Below are positions 16,018 to 25,437 of a stretch of 37,183 bases of DNA, piece by piece. The notes under the pieces were generated by a model that was given only the letters and a program-made list of their open reading frames with translations, did not search any database and was not told the DNA's origin. The position numbers were made by a program, and so were the translations under genes. Position 1 is the stretch's first letter. Every line of letters starts with the position of its first letter. The stretch is from Phycisphaerales bacterium (GTDB lineage: Bacteria > Planctomycetota > Phycisphaerae > Phycisphaerales > UBA1924): contig JALHNK010000017.1 in assembly GCA_022843565.1 (NCBI GenBank), forward strand, positions 1-37,183, in the 5' to 3' direction.

Positions 16018-16455
16018 TCAACGCTCCAAGTGCGGGGGCGGCAAGACACTCAGCTCGCCGCCGCCCACGCTGACGAAACACCCAATAGGGGAGCTAACGT
16101 TCCACGACTCGTAGCCTGCGGAGCTCGGGATGATCTGCAGGACGCATCCGGTGTCAATGTGAAGGTCGAGATCCAAGGTTCCCGCGCGAAGTTCAGCGCG
16201 GGAGATCGATCGGCCTGCGATGCGTTTGTTCACCTCGGCCGCGGCGTCGACTGGCGCGGGCAGGCCGAACTTATGGCCGTGGTCCTCGCTTGTCCAGCGG
16301 ATGCGTCCGGCCTCGATCAACCGCCAGATGCATCCGACCACGATCTGGGTGTCGTGGTCAAGCTCAAGCACCCAGTCAAACTCGCGGCGCGTCAGCAAGA
16401 GAAACTTGCACCGCTTGAGATGTGACACGAGATCGGCCGCGTGACTGGGTTGCAT
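16018..16455 (-). CDS. Small conserved protein, DUF6188-like
   Basis: A 145-residue soluble protein. Features include VVGCIWRLIEAGRIRWTSEDHG, then DLDLHIDTGCVLQIIPSS, the strong YESWNV motif, and a C-terminal VSVGGGELSVL strand. The order (beta strands, G.xL.I...YESW, GGGE) resembles DUF6188-type proteins with no known function, often encoded in accessory regions. I name the family only tentatively. Base composition is less GC-rich than its neighbours. It lies 74 nt upstream of the M16 gene on the same strand, but M16 has its own -10 box, so co-transcription is doubtful. ATG 16455 gives the longest frame; the start is not firm. Confidence 0.7.
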   Translation of the reverse strand: MQPSHAADLVSHLKRCKFLLLTRREFDWVLELDHDTQIVVGCIWRLIEAGRIRWTSEDHGHKFGLPAPVDAAAEVNKRIAGRSISRAELRAGTLDLDLHIDTGCVLQIIPSSAGYESWNVSSPIGCFVSVGGGELSVLPPPHLER

Positions 16456-16606
16456 CGGCAGGATTGTTGCGTCGCGGAGGGCGTTTCGTCAAACGATTCG
16501 GTAAACGGACGCGATCAGTGCCGCGCCCACTCATCTTTTCAGATCACGTTTGTCCGAAGTGCCGTAACACGTCGCCGCGTGCGGCCACCGAAACGGCCTC
16601 GGCCGA

Positions 16607-16612
16607 TATCCT
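16607..16612 (+). promoter_or_regulatory. Leaderless -10 box
   Basis: TATCCT ends 6 nt before ATG 16619 and directly abuts the alternative GTG at 16613, favouring the ATG as the start. Confidence 0.45.
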
Positions 16613-16618
16613 GTGCCC

Positions 16619-17116
16619 ATGAAAGCGCGCACGCTTTGGCTGGTCAAGGACAGCGACAAAGTCATCAACTGGTGCAATTGCAGCGAGCCTGTCGCGGGGC
16701 GGTTTCCGCAGGCGGATTGTCCGTGGTGCGGGTGTGGGTGGTTGTTGTCTTGCGCGTTCTGTCGCAAGTGCTTTACGTTTGGGCGATTCGAGTGGTTTGA
16801 TGAGTCGGTGGAGTCGCTGGCCAGGCGGCTGGCGACGGCGGCGCGGGGGCCGCGGGTGGATGATGAGGATGTCGCCGAGATGGCCGAGTTCATGACGTGG
16901 GCGGCCGAGGGGTTCGCGGCCGGCGACCGCGTCGTCGTGATCGACTATCAGCTCTTCCGCGTGGATGAGGAGGGTCCGTTCGAGTTCGCCGGGGCGTACG
17001 CGCATCACACGCTGGATGCGCTGCCGCAGGTGCGCGAACTGACGGAACCGGGAACGCTCGACGCGACGCTCGGGAATCCAGACTATTGGGTGGAGCGGGA
17101 GTTGCCGGACGAGTGA
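16619..17116 (+). CDS. Hypothetical Cys-rich (zinc-ribbon-like) protein
   Basis: A 165-residue protein I do not recognise. The N-terminal 60 residues carry eight cysteines in WCNC, CPWCGC and CAFCRKC, which look like two zinc-binding knuckles. The rest is acidic and helical (DDEDVAEMAEFMTWAAEG, then YQLFRVDEEGPFEFAG), with no membrane segment or signal peptide. A metal-binding adaptor or regulator is possible but unsupported. A TATCCT box 6 nt before the ATG and no ribosome site suggest a leaderless message. GTG 16613 would add only two residues. Confidence 0.7.
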   Translation: MKARTLWLVKDSDKVINWCNCSEPVAGRFPQADCPWCGCGWLLSCAFCRKCFTFGRFEWFDESVESLARRLATAARGPRVDDEDVAEMAEFMTWAAEGFAAGDRVVVIDYQLFRVDEEGPFEFAGAYAHHTLDALPQVRELTEPGTLDATLGNPDYWVERELPDE

Positions 17117-17162
17117 CAAACCGCGCAGTCCGGCGTTGTGGGGGCGCGTCGGTGGTCGTTTT

Positions 17163-17252
17163 CCCGTGCCACTGATCCGGCTTTGCGGATCAGTGTGGCT
17201 GGGCGTACGTCTGCCGCGGAGCACTGAACGCAGAGCCGTTCAGTGGCACGGG
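17163..17252. repeat. 90-bp element: two GCTCTG-loop hairpins with 13-bp terminal inverted repeats
   Basis: The ends are perfect inverted repeats: CCCGTGCCACTGA at 17163-17175 and TCAGTGGCACGGG at 17240-17252. Inside are two perfect hairpins: CACTGATCCG / CGGATCAGTG (17170-17179, 17186-17195, loop GCTTTG) and CACTGAACG / CGTTCAGTG (17222-17230, 17237-17245), whose loop reads GCTCTG on the minus strand. Each hairpin begins CGTGCCA read outward-in. A third copy of the unit is at 25761-25793. Confidence 0.75.
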
Positions 17253-17359
17253 TTCCGCGAACTCCACTTCCGCCGCTCGCTCTATCGCGGCCCGATGGCG
17301 ATGAGGTGGATCGAGGGGAGCTGGAGCCCGTGCTTCGCGATGGCCCGTGTCCAGCCACC

Positions 17360-17626
17360 CTATCGCGACGACCAGAACTCGGCGGAGGTCTTGACCTCGG
17401 TGACCTCGAAGTCCACAAGGTCAGACCAGTTGGCGATCCAGCCGTCAAAGGCCGATCGACTCGGAGCCTCCATCAACTGATAGCAGCGTGCGCCGTCGGC
17501 GGACATCCAACTGGCGATGTACTGGAGCCCAGCGTCCTCGGGCATCAGACGGCCTCGGGCCTTGAATCGAGCTCCGACCTCGTCGGGCGTGCCGGAGCGA
17601 AACGTCTCAACGATTATGTAGAGCAT
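17360..17626 (-). CDS. DUF3303-like small protein
   Basis: An 88-residue protein starting at ATG 17626 (MLYIIVETFRSGTPDEVGAR). It then runs RGRLMPEDAGLQYIASWMS, ARCYQLMEAPSRSAFDGW and WSDLVDFEVTEV. This pattern is that of DUF3303, small dimeric alpha/beta ferredoxin-like proteins of unknown role. Length is typical. The 20 residues upstream of this Met in the open frame are not family-like and are left out. TACATT lies only 4 nt ahead of the ATG, so a leaderless or nearly leaderless message is possible. The gene is flanked by the 90-bp element on its downstream side. Confidence 0.8.
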   Translation of the reverse strand: MLYIIVETFRSGTPDEVGARFKARGRLMPEDAGLQYIASWMSADGARCYQLMEAPSRSAFDGWIANWSDLVDFEVTEVKTSAEFWSSR

Positions 17627-17856
17627 CGCGAATGTACGTTCGTGGCTCGCCCTGGGTTCGAGGCTGGGCCGTGGTATGCCGTCCATCGGCGAAACGACCA
17701 GCGCTTCGCCGCTGTCGATACCAACGCGAGCAGCGGGCCGTGGAGCACGACGCGCGGCGCGACCGTCGCGGCGTCAGGCCCTGTCGTGTGCCGCGGGTTG
17801 GTGGTGCCCAGGCAGGGGCACTGGGCCCAGGTGCGTTCGCGAGCGGTCCTCGCCCG

Positions 17857-17862
17857 TACGAT
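17857..17862 (+). promoter_or_regulatory. Leaderless -10 box
   Basis: TACGAT lies 8 nt before ATG 17871. It supports that start over the longer upstream frame. Confidence 0.4.
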
Positions 17863-17870
17863 GGCCTCCG

Positions 17871-18839
17871 ATGACCGCGCTTGTGCTCATCTCGTGCGTG
17901 TTCGTGGTCGTTGCCGCGATCACGATCAAGGCGTGGTGGTGCGATGGGCGCATTGATCTGCGTCGGTGCCCGCGCTGCTGGTACGACATGTCCGCGACTG
18001 ATTCGAAGCTCTGCCCCGAGTGCGGGCACGCGGCGCGGCGAGAGTCCGACCTGCACCAGCGGCGGTCATCCAAGCGTGTGTCTCGGGCGGGTGTGGTCAT
18101 CTTGTGCGTGCTGGCGGTGGCGGGCGTTGTTGTCGCGATGCCGGGGCCGTGGACGAACAAGGTGCCGCGCCCGATCATGCGGCTGCTGCTGAGCGCGGCG
18201 GCGTCGCCCCCGGCGCCGCCGGCCGCCGGGCCGGGTTTGGGGCTGCCGGTGCCGGTCACGGTCCTCAAGAGTTCACCGCGAGCGTGGGACCGGCTGGTCT
18301 GGCAGCATCAGGCGTCGATCGCGTTCCGTGCCTGGGACGACGCCGTGCACGCCACGCAAGGGCCGATCACCGATGCCGAGCTCGCGCGGCTCGTGCCGCT
18401 GGCCGATGAGGCCCACGCGCTCTTCGCTGAGTCCGGCGGACTCAACTCGATCGAGGCGTGGGGCTACGACCGCGAGATCGAGCGGATGGCCGCGCGGCGC
18501 ACGGCCGCGGCGAGCGATGCCGATCGCCTGCTCCGCTCGGAGTGGGCGCTGGCGGAACTGCAGTACGTCGGCCGCGGGTATTCGTGGCGACCGGACTTCG
18601 CCCGCGTGCCCGATGCGATCATCCAGCAGGCGCTGGCTCATCCCGACGCGAGCGTGCGGCTCTTCGGGCTCGACCGCTTCGGCCGCCGGGCGCATCAAGT
18701 CGTGATGGAGCCAGCGAGCCCGATGCCCAGCGGCCGAGCGACCGTCGAGGCGATGGCGATGGGCGACGCGAACCTGGGTGTTCGCAAGCGAGCGGCGGAC
18801 CTGGTCGTGTACTTGGACGGGTTCTTGCCGAAGAAGTAG
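17871..18839 (+). CDS. Membrane-anchored zinc-ribbon protein with HEAT-like C-terminus
   Basis: A 322-residue protein. A first hydrophobic helix (residues 2-20, ALVLISCVFVVVAAITI) precedes a zinc ribbon, CPRCWYDMSATDSKLCPECG. A second helix follows (about 78-97, AGVVILCVLAVAGVVVAMP). The CPxC-Y-D...CPECG ribbon between two helices is common in planctomycete proteins of unknown role. The remaining 220 residues are helical. DASVRLFGLDRFG and GDANLGVRKRAADLV resemble HEAT-repeat turns, suggesting a protein-binding surface. The start is set by the membrane helix and by the TACGAT box 8 nt upstream. It is followed by atpD, with no evidence of a shared operon. Confidence 0.75.
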   Translation: MTALVLISCVFVVVAAITIKAWWCDGRIDLRRCPRCWYDMSATDSKLCPECGHAARRESDLHQRRSSKRVSRAGVVILCVLAVAGVVVAMPGPWTNKVPRPIMRLLLSAAASPPAPPAAGPGLGLPVPVTVLKSSPRAWDRLVWQHQASIAFRAWDDAVHATQGPITDAELARLVPLADEAHALFAESGGLNSIEAWGYDREIERMAARRTAAASDADRLLRSEWALAELQYVGRGYSWRPDFARVPDAIIQQALAHPDASVRLFGLDRFGRRAHQVVMEPASPMPSGRATVEAMAMGDANLGVRKRAADLVVYLDGFLPKK

Positions 18840-18893
18840 CGCCTTGCGTCCGTCCGCCGCCTGTTCGTACTCGTTCTTCGGAAATCTCCGTGA

Positions 18894-20534
<1,641 letters not shown>

Positions 20535-20961
20535 GAGGGGAGCCTTCAGCGGCCAGCCTCCCGCCTTCAGCCGAGAGCCGGCGGCGGTCAGTGGTCAGTT
20601 GTCAGCAGGCGAAGCAGAAGACCATCAGAACGAAGGCCCCCGGTTTGACCGGGGGCCTTTTTCGTTTTGGTCGCTGATCTCGCGGGCTGACCGCGAGCTG
20701 TTGCATCGGGCTGATACGGCTGATCGATGAGTCCCGCGCCTTTGGACGCCGTGCCTGAGGCTCTGCGAAGACACGGGTTGAACTCTCGCGAGCGCAGTCG
20801 TCAACGAGAGTTCGCACCACGGTGCGCCGTGCGGCGATTCGCATGTGGCGCGAGCACTCGTCATCGCGGCGCCGGCGGCACGCGCCACGTGCCGCCGCAG
20901 TGGGCACAGGTGACGTGGTCGGCGGCACCGGGGATCGCGACGAGGTGCGACAGCAAAGCCG
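20535..20961. other. Intergenic region after atpD
   Basis: Holds a CAGTGGTCAGTTGTCAG word array (20586-20606), the atpD terminator (20633-20667) and about 290 nt without a convincing gene. A 31-codon minus-strand frame at 20861-20956 encodes CAHCGGTWRVPPAPR; see findings. Confidence 0.5.
20633..20667 (+). terminator. Intrinsic terminator of atpD
   Basis: Perfect 12-bp stem AAGGCCCCCGGT / ACCGGGGGCCTT (20633-20644, 20648-20659) with a 3-nt loop and TTTCGTTTT. The flanks GAACGAA and TTCGTT can extend the pairing. Confidence 0.92.
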
Positions 20962-22206
20962 CTACGACTTTGCGGGAACCGCCATGAGGTTCGCCAGCAC
21001 TCGCGGTGCGGCCTCGAGCTGCGTTGACCACTCAGCGAGCCAGGCCCGCATCGCCTCCGTCACTTGCTTCGAATTGACCGTTTCGTCAGTCTTCCACGTC
21101 TTGAGCGTCTGCGACGACATCCGCGTCCACTTGCCAGTGATCTGACGCGGCGTGCGAACTCCGATCTTTTCAAGTTCCGCGATTGCGGCGGTTCGTCTTG
21201 CGGCTTCGCTTCCGTGCCCTGCGACCAGTCGAACCGCGAAGCTGACACGAGTGTCATTCGCCCATCGCTGAAGTTCGATATAGAGATCACAAGGCGACGT
21301 CTCCAGAGGTCGTCCGTGCTGATCAACCAGTTTTCCAATCCACGATCGCGGGGCTATCCAGACACCGCCCTGGCCGCTAGCACGCGCAAAGTACGGACTG
21401 TCATCGGATTTCAACCAACCGAGCAAGTCCTCAAAGTCCTCGTGGTCGTTCGACTGGTGCGAAACGATCAAATCGATTGCTGCTTTGTGATTCGCATAGA
21501 TTCGTCGGCAAAGTTCTTCGAGTTCAGTGCTTTCCATGAATCGGCTCTCCACCAATGTCAGATAGTGATCCAAGAAAACCGCGACATCCGTCCCCAGCGA
21601 GCCAGTAGTGGTCGCGCGAACGCGATTCAGTGCCGCGTGAAGTCGGTCGTACCCGTATGCGCACCAGTCACTGTCGCTGGACTCGCGCCCGTCCTTGGTA
21701 AGGAACACGAAGAACGGTCGCAGATCCGGGAACGCTTCCCGCGCGACGGCCTCGTAGCGATTGAGCTGGCCCGAGTGCTCGCCGCTATCGATCTTGTTTT
21801 CGACGACCAGCAGGAATTGTTGTTCTTTGCACACCACCATGAGGTCGATGTTGCGCCACTCACGCCGGACTTCGGCTCCGTCCAGATCAGCGCCGTCAAG
21901 GTGCGCAGCGCTTAGCGGCCGAAGGTGCGGCGGTGCTTCGCGGAGTATGTCCATCAGCACCGCTTTCAAGAAGAGATCGCCTTGACCGTGCGACGCCGAC
22001 GGGTCGAGTATCCACGCGAGAAAGTTGGAATGTTGAAGTTCGCGCCGCGCGACGCCGAGCGCATCGAAGACGTTAAATCGACCGATGCGACGCTCAAGCT
22101 CTCGCAAATCGCCGTCTCGGTCCATCACAAAGTCGTCGAGGGCGGCGATCTCTTTTCGAAAGTCCTGGTGGTGAATCGAAGTCATCGCTAGGAGTGTCCC
22201 ATGCAT
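20962..22206 (-). CDS. PD-(D/E)XK nuclease superfamily protein (PDDEXK_4-like)
   Basis: A 414-residue soluble protein matching the PF14281-type PD-(D/E)XK family. FNVFDALGVARRELQHSNFLAWILDP and a GQGDLF turn are followed by the catalytic core: REWRNIDLMVV (Asp) and FLLVVENKIDSGEHSGQLNRY. The Asp, Glu and Lys of the D...ExK site are present (residues 121, 136 and 138 from this start). The C-terminal half (IAPRSWIGKLV, ITGKWTRMSSQTLKTW) is a typical substrate-side extension. Such proteins are usually orphan, defence-associated or phage-linked nucleases; the target is unknown. Composition is less GC-rich than its neighbours, suggesting acquisition. ATG 22206 has TACACT 4 nt upstream; ATG 22185 (MTSIHHQDF) is an alternative start. 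Confidence 0.85.
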   Translation of the reverse strand: MHGTLLAMTSIHHQDFRKEIAALDDFVMDRDGDLRELERRIGRFNVFDALGVARRELQHSNFLAWILDPSASHGQGDLFLKAVLMDILREAPPHLRPLSAAHLDGADLDGAEVRREWRNIDLMVVCKEQQFLLVVENKIDSGEHSGQLNRYEAVAREAFPDLRPFFVFLTKDGRESSDSDWCAYGYDRLHAALNRVRATTTGSLGTDVAVFLDHYLTLVESRFMESTELEELCRRIYANHKAAIDLIVSHQSNDHEDFEDLLGWLKSDDSPYFARASGQGGVWIAPRSWIGKLVDQHGRPLETSPCDLYIELQRWANDTRVSFAVRLVAGHGSEAARRTAAIAELEKIGVRTPRQITGKWTRMSSQTLKTWKTDETVNSKQVTEAMRAWLAEWSTQLEAAPRVLANLMAVPAKS

Positions 22207-22331
22207 GTGGAGTGTAAGGCACGACCAGCATACCCATGTGGTGTGTGGGCTTGTCGATCGCTTCGCGCAGAATCAGAGCGGAAGTCACCCTTTGTTCGCT
22301 GCGCGCCGCGGCCAGAATCGAGCCCAGAAAC

Positions 22332-23102
22332 TCACGGCTTCTCGCCGCTCGACTTCTTCTCAGGCGCGGGCTTCTTCTCCGGCGCCTGCTCCCCCGGCCG
22401 GAAGCGCCGCTCGATGCCCGTCTGCGGCAGGTCGAAGTCCTGCACGTTCACCGGCGTGAGCCGCGACGCGATGCTGGCCATGCGACCGGCGAGGATGCGC
22501 GAGGCCTTGACGTCGCTGGTCGCGGTGAAGCCGCCCTCCATCAGTGAGGCGCCGAGCTTGTCAACGAACCCCGCGCTGGCCGCGGCGAGGCGGAGGTCCG
22601 CCTGCCGCACGTCGGCGGAGTAGGTCGAGCCCTCGGGCTCGCTGGTCATCATGAAGCCGCCGCCGCCGTACAGGCCCATCTCGCCCCCGGCGACCACGAT
22701 CTCACGCACCGTGCAGTTCACTGCCGAATCGGCGATGGGCGTGCGCCCCGCCCATGGCACCAGGAACACATGAAGATGCACGATCGTGCCGCGGACGTCT
22801 AAGAGCGCGTCGGCGTCGTCGGACAGACGGGACAGCGGGATGTCCGTGAGGTAGACGTCGGCGGTGAAGTCATCGGTCTCGACGAAGACCGCGACCGGGT
22901 ACTCCGGCGCGATGTACGCGCCGGTGTTGATCGAGCGCGTCGTCAGCGAGCTGGTCGAGGTGAAGAAGCTCGCGATCTCGTCCGTCCCCAGCGCGCGGCA
23001 GCCCGACGCGCTCAGCATCATCAGCCCCAGCGCGACGCCCGATGCCATGAGCCCACAGCGACCAAGCCCCGCACACACGCGTTGACGTCTCGAGCTACTC
23101 AT
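22332..23102 (-). CDS. Predicted lipoprotein of unknown function
   Basis: A 256-residue protein with an N-terminal signal (GLMASGVALGLMMLSASGC) whose Cys35 is a plausible, not perfect, lipobox. The mature part has strands YPVAVFVETDDFTADVYLTDIPL, GTIVHLHVFLVPWAG, and TVREIVVAGGEMGLYGGGGF; I recognise no family. The tail is Lys/Glu/Pro-rich with PEKKPAPEKK, likely flexible. No catalytic motif is visible. A TACACT box 6 nt upstream of ATG 23102 supports this start and a leaderless message. It lies 125 nt beyond the nuclease start, with no sign of an operon. Confidence 0.75.
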   Translation of the reverse strand: MSSSRRQRVCAGLGRCGLMASGVALGLMMLSASGCRALGTDEIASFFTSTSSLTTRSINTGAYIAPEYPVAVFVETDDFTADVYLTDIPLSRLSDDADALLDVRGTIVHLHVFLVPWAGRTPIADSAVNCTVREIVVAGGEMGLYGGGGFMMTSEPEGSTYSADVRQADLRLAAASAGFVDKLGASLMEGGFTATSDVKASRILAGRMASIASRLTPVNVQDFDLPQTGIERRFRPGEQAPEKKPAPEKKSSGEKP

Positions 23103-23108
23103 GAATCC

Positions 23109-23114
23109 AGTGTA
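23109..23114 (-). promoter_or_regulatory. Leaderless -10 box, lipoprotein gene
   Basis: TACACT on the minus strand, then GGATTC, then ATG 23102. Confidence 0.5.
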
Positions 23115-23158
23115 CCACAGGGGCGAGGCACCCGTGGCCGTTCAGCGGGAGCGTCATT

Positions 23159-23316
23159 CCACCCTCGCCCGATTCCTATCGGGGGAGGTGCCGCGCCTCG
23201 CGGCGAAGGGGGCGGGGCTGCGTGGTTTTCGTGGTCACAGCAATCGCCGTGGGTCTTCGGGCCCCCTCTGCCTCGCGGACTCGCCATCTCCCCCGCTTGC
23301 GCGGGGGCGAGTGGGG
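23159..23316. repeat. Foldback element with about 55-bp imperfect inverted arms
   Basis: Left arm 23159-23213 and the reverse complement of 23261-23316 share CTCGCCC, GGGGGAG, TG-C-G, CGCGAGGC-like and AGGGGGC blocks in the same order. A nested hairpin CCCCCGC / GCGGGGG (23290-23296, 23301-23307) lies in the right arm. It occupies the gap between the FkbM-type and lipoprotein genes. Confidence 0.55.
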
Positions 23317-23337
23317 CGCGGCGACTCGGGCATCGCG

Positions 23338-24222
23338 TCAGGTCGCCTTGACGTAGCGCCGCTGCGAGATCTCGACGCGATCGGGGCCCGGCTCGCCGGG
23401 GCGCTTGAAGACCAGCAGGCCGTCGTAGCTGTAGCTCTCGGGCAGATCGGCCTCGGCCACGAGCGTCATCCCGCGGGCCAGAAGCCAGCGCTTGCACCAG
23501 CCGTGCTTGTGCATCGAGTGGGTGGAGACGAAGATCCAGCCGATCTTGCCGTCGCGGATGGACCTCGCGGCACCTTTGAGCATCCGGTGCTCGGCGCCCT
23601 GCACGTCGGCGTGCAAGACATCGAGTCGATCGATGGAGCGTTGCTGGAGGAACTCGTCGATGATGATCTGCCTCGCGTCGGGCTCGCGGTACTTGGCCGC
23701 CAGATTGCCAACCCAGCCCTGGACAAACTCGGCGCGATCCTGAACTTGGTTGAGGGCGAGGTTGGCGCGCCCGGAGGCGAGGTTGGCCGCCATGGGCTCG
23801 ACGAGGATCGCGCGTGACGACTGCACCGCCGTCAGGAACCAGAGGCTGTAAAACGCCCAGAACGCGCCGAGCTCGATCATCAGCGACCCCGGCGCGAGCG
23901 AGGGCAAGACGAGAGCGAAGACGCGCTCCTCCTGCGGCTCGTGAACGCCGGTGTTCTTTGCGAACAGCTCCGTGTACTGCGGGCCGTAGTAGCTGTCGGT
24001 CTTGACGCGCAGCCCGTTGTGCATGATCTGCGTGTCGCCCTCGACAACGCCGGCGTTGGGCACCCGCGGGATCAGCGCGTTGTCCTCGCTCTGGATCGCC
24101 AGCCGCACGCGCTCGTCCCACGTCGCGGGGACCTCAAAGTCCTGCGGACGCACGCCCAGAGGAGAGCGCGTCGGCCCGTAGCGGATGTCCTTCTTGATGC
24201 GTTGGAGGAAGTTCATCGCCAT
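23338..24222 (-). CDS. FkbM-family methyltransferase
   Basis: A 294-residue SAM-dependent methyltransferase. The class I fold is marked by LMIELGAFWAFYSLWFL (motif I region, about 114-130), AILVEPMAANLASGRANLALN (motif II acidic residue and following helix) and DVLHADVQGAEHRML, the counterpart of the FkbM D-V-(E/Q)-G-A-E motif. FkbM-type enzymes usually O-methylate sugars or polyketides; in planctomycetes they often sit among surface-glycan genes. The N-terminal 100 residues (FLQRIKKDIRYGPTRSPLG onward) are not part of the fold and may bind substrate. The acceptor is unknown. Starts at ATG 24222 or 24216. Confidence 0.85.
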   Translation of the reverse strand: MAMNFLQRIKKDIRYGPTRSPLGVRPQDFEVPATWDERVRLAIQSEDNALIPRVPNAGVVEGDTQIMHNGLRVKTDSYYGPQYTELFAKNTGVHEPQEERVFALVLPSLAPGSLMIELGAFWAFYSLWFLTAVQSSRAILVEPMAANLASGRANLALNQVQDRAEFVQGWVGNLAAKYREPDARQIIIDEFLQQRSIDRLDVLHADVQGAEHRMLKGAARSIRDGKIGWIFVSTHSMHKHGWCKRWLLARGMTLVAEADLPESYSYDGLLVFKRPGEPGPDRVEISQRRYVKAT

Positions 24223-24233
24223 GGGTGAGCTCT

Positions 24234-24427
24234 CAGTGGTCAGTGGTCAGTCTTCAGCAAACAGCGATCGGCGCGCCGGGCTGCGTCTGCGTGTCTGAGC
24301 GCGGAGGCCTGATGGGGTGGTGCCTGCGCCGAAGCAAGCCTTCGATTGCAACCGCCGGAAACAACACTCAAGTCTGTTGCATCGGTGAATCTGCTGGCAA
24401 CTGATGACCGCTGACTGCTGACCACTC
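24234..24427. repeat. Inverted pair of CAGTGGT/CTGACC word arrays
   Basis: Left arm 24234-24258 is CAGTGGT twice followed by CAGTCTTCAGC. Right arm 24400-24427 is ACTGATGACCGCTGACTGC then TGACCACTC, the inverse of the same words. They flank a 140-nt spacer between the FkbM-type and peroxiredoxin genes. Confidence 0.6.
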
Positions 24428-24429
24428 GC

Positions 24430-24909
24430 TCACGACAGCGCTTCGAGCACTTTGTCAAAGCTCATGGCCTGCGGGATCTCGCGCTTCTGTGCCCACTTGA
24501 CCTTGCCATCGCGTCCGATGACGACGCTGCCGCGCCAGGCGACGTTCAGGTCGGCCCAGTAGAGGCCGTAGGCCTTGCAGACGTGGCGGTGCATGTCTGA
24601 GAGCAGCGGTTGCTTCAGGCCGAGTTGATCGGCCCAGGCCTTGAGGGCCGGGCCGGAGTCTGCCGAGACGCCGACCACGTGAGCGCCCTTGCCAGTCCAC
24701 TTGGCCAGGTCGCTGGTGATGCACTGCATCTCGGCGGAGCAGACGCCGGTGAAGGCCATGGGGAAGAACGAGAGGACGACCTCGCCGGTCTTCAGCGCAT
24801 CAGAGAGCTTCCAGTTCTCGCCGCGGTTCTGCGTGGGCAGCTCGAAATCGGGGGCGATGGAGCCGACGGGCGGAACGGAGTCACGGGGGGGGAGGGATGC
24901 GTTGGTCAT
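24430..24909 (-). CDS. Peroxiredoxin (AhpE/BCP-like)
   Basis: A 159-residue cytosolic thiol peroxidase that reduces hydroperoxides. APDFELPTQNRGENWKLSD is the usual opening. The active site is PMAFTGVC with peroxidatic Cys57 (PxxxTxxC), and WRGSVVIGRDGKV supplies the conserved Arg and the following strand. Other cysteines are Cys63 and one in HRHVCKAYG; whether one resolves the sulfenate is unclear. The spacing CSAEMQC differs by one from classic BCP, and the active-site wording is closest to AhpE-like one-Cys enzymes. A TACCCT box 8 nt before ATG 24909 with no ribosome site suggests a leaderless transcript. Confidence 0.93.
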   Translation of the reverse strand: MTNASLPPRDSVPPVGSIAPDFELPTQNRGENWKLSDALKTGEVVLSFFPMAFTGVCSAEMQCITSDLAKWTGKGAHVVGVSADSGPALKAWADQLGLKQPLLSDMHRHVCKAYGLYWADLNVAWRGSVVIGRDGKVKWAQKREIPQAMSFDKVLEALS

Positions 24910-24917
24910 GGTGCCGG

Positions 24918-24923
24918 AGGGTA
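24918..24923 (-). promoter_or_regulatory. Leaderless -10 box, peroxiredoxin gene
   Basis: TACCCT on the minus strand lies 8 nt before ATG 24909. Confidence 0.4.
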
Positions 24924-24948
24924 GACCGGTACGAGCGTTCTAGAGACG

Positions 24949-25437
24949 TCACCGCATGACCAGAGAGAAAAGTCTCCACGCGATCGGCAAAATCACGACG
25001 GAGCAGACAATGCCCGACAAGATTGCGGAGAGCACGGTTGCGCCCGGGAAACCGGTACCGTCATAGGGATCCTCGGCGTACATCAGCAAGCACACGCTTG
25101 GCAACGCGTAGGTTCCTGCGAGCAGCGTCCACGCGGAGAGTTCGTGAATCCAATCCGGCAGACGGGCTGCAAAGTAGTGCGCGATCGCGGCGAAGAATGT
25201 TGCAGCCAGCATCCCGAGGGCGATGAGCATCGCAGCGATCATCCACGTTCGGACTTCCGACTCGCGTGTCAAGTATGGAGGACCGCCAAAGTCCGAATCG
25301 GCGTGCCAGTACCAGATGAGGTTCAGCGTTGCCCCGGCGCTCGCCAGCAGCGGCGAAACGCAGACCCACAATCCGGCTAACGTCCGCAGCCTCGGATCAG
25401 TGATCGATCCGGCCGATGCCGTCCGATCACGCCGCAT
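24949..25437 (-). CDS. Four-helix membrane protein overlapping a nucleotidyltransferase gene
   Basis: A 162-residue inner-membrane protein of unknown function. Four hydrophobic segments are visible: about 18-43 (LAGLWVCVSPLLASAGATLNLIW), 65-90 (WMIAAMLIALGMLAATFFAAI), 100-119 (LSAWTLLAGTYALPSVCLLMY) and 132-158 (TVLSAILSGIVCSVVILPIAW). No catalytic motif was seen. Its ATG lies inside the last codons of the upstream nucleotidyltransferase gene (11-nt overlap ATGCGGCGTGA), which implies translational coupling. The usual partner at this place is a HEPN protein; none is present. Composition is less GC-rich than the surroundings. Confidence 0.7.
   Translation of the reverse strand: MRRDRTASAGSITDPRLRTLAGLWVCVSPLLASAGATLNLIWYWHADSDFGGPPYLTRESEVRTWMIAAMLIALGMLAATFFAAIAHYFAARLPDWIHELSAWTLLAGTYALPSVCLLMYAEDPYDGTGFPGATVLSAILSGIVCSVVILPIAWRLFSLVMR

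Noticed and set aside
20727-20987. 86-codon plus-strand frame after atpD
   Set aside because: It runs antisense into the end of the nuclease gene, has Arg-rich composition and no ribosome site or -10 box.
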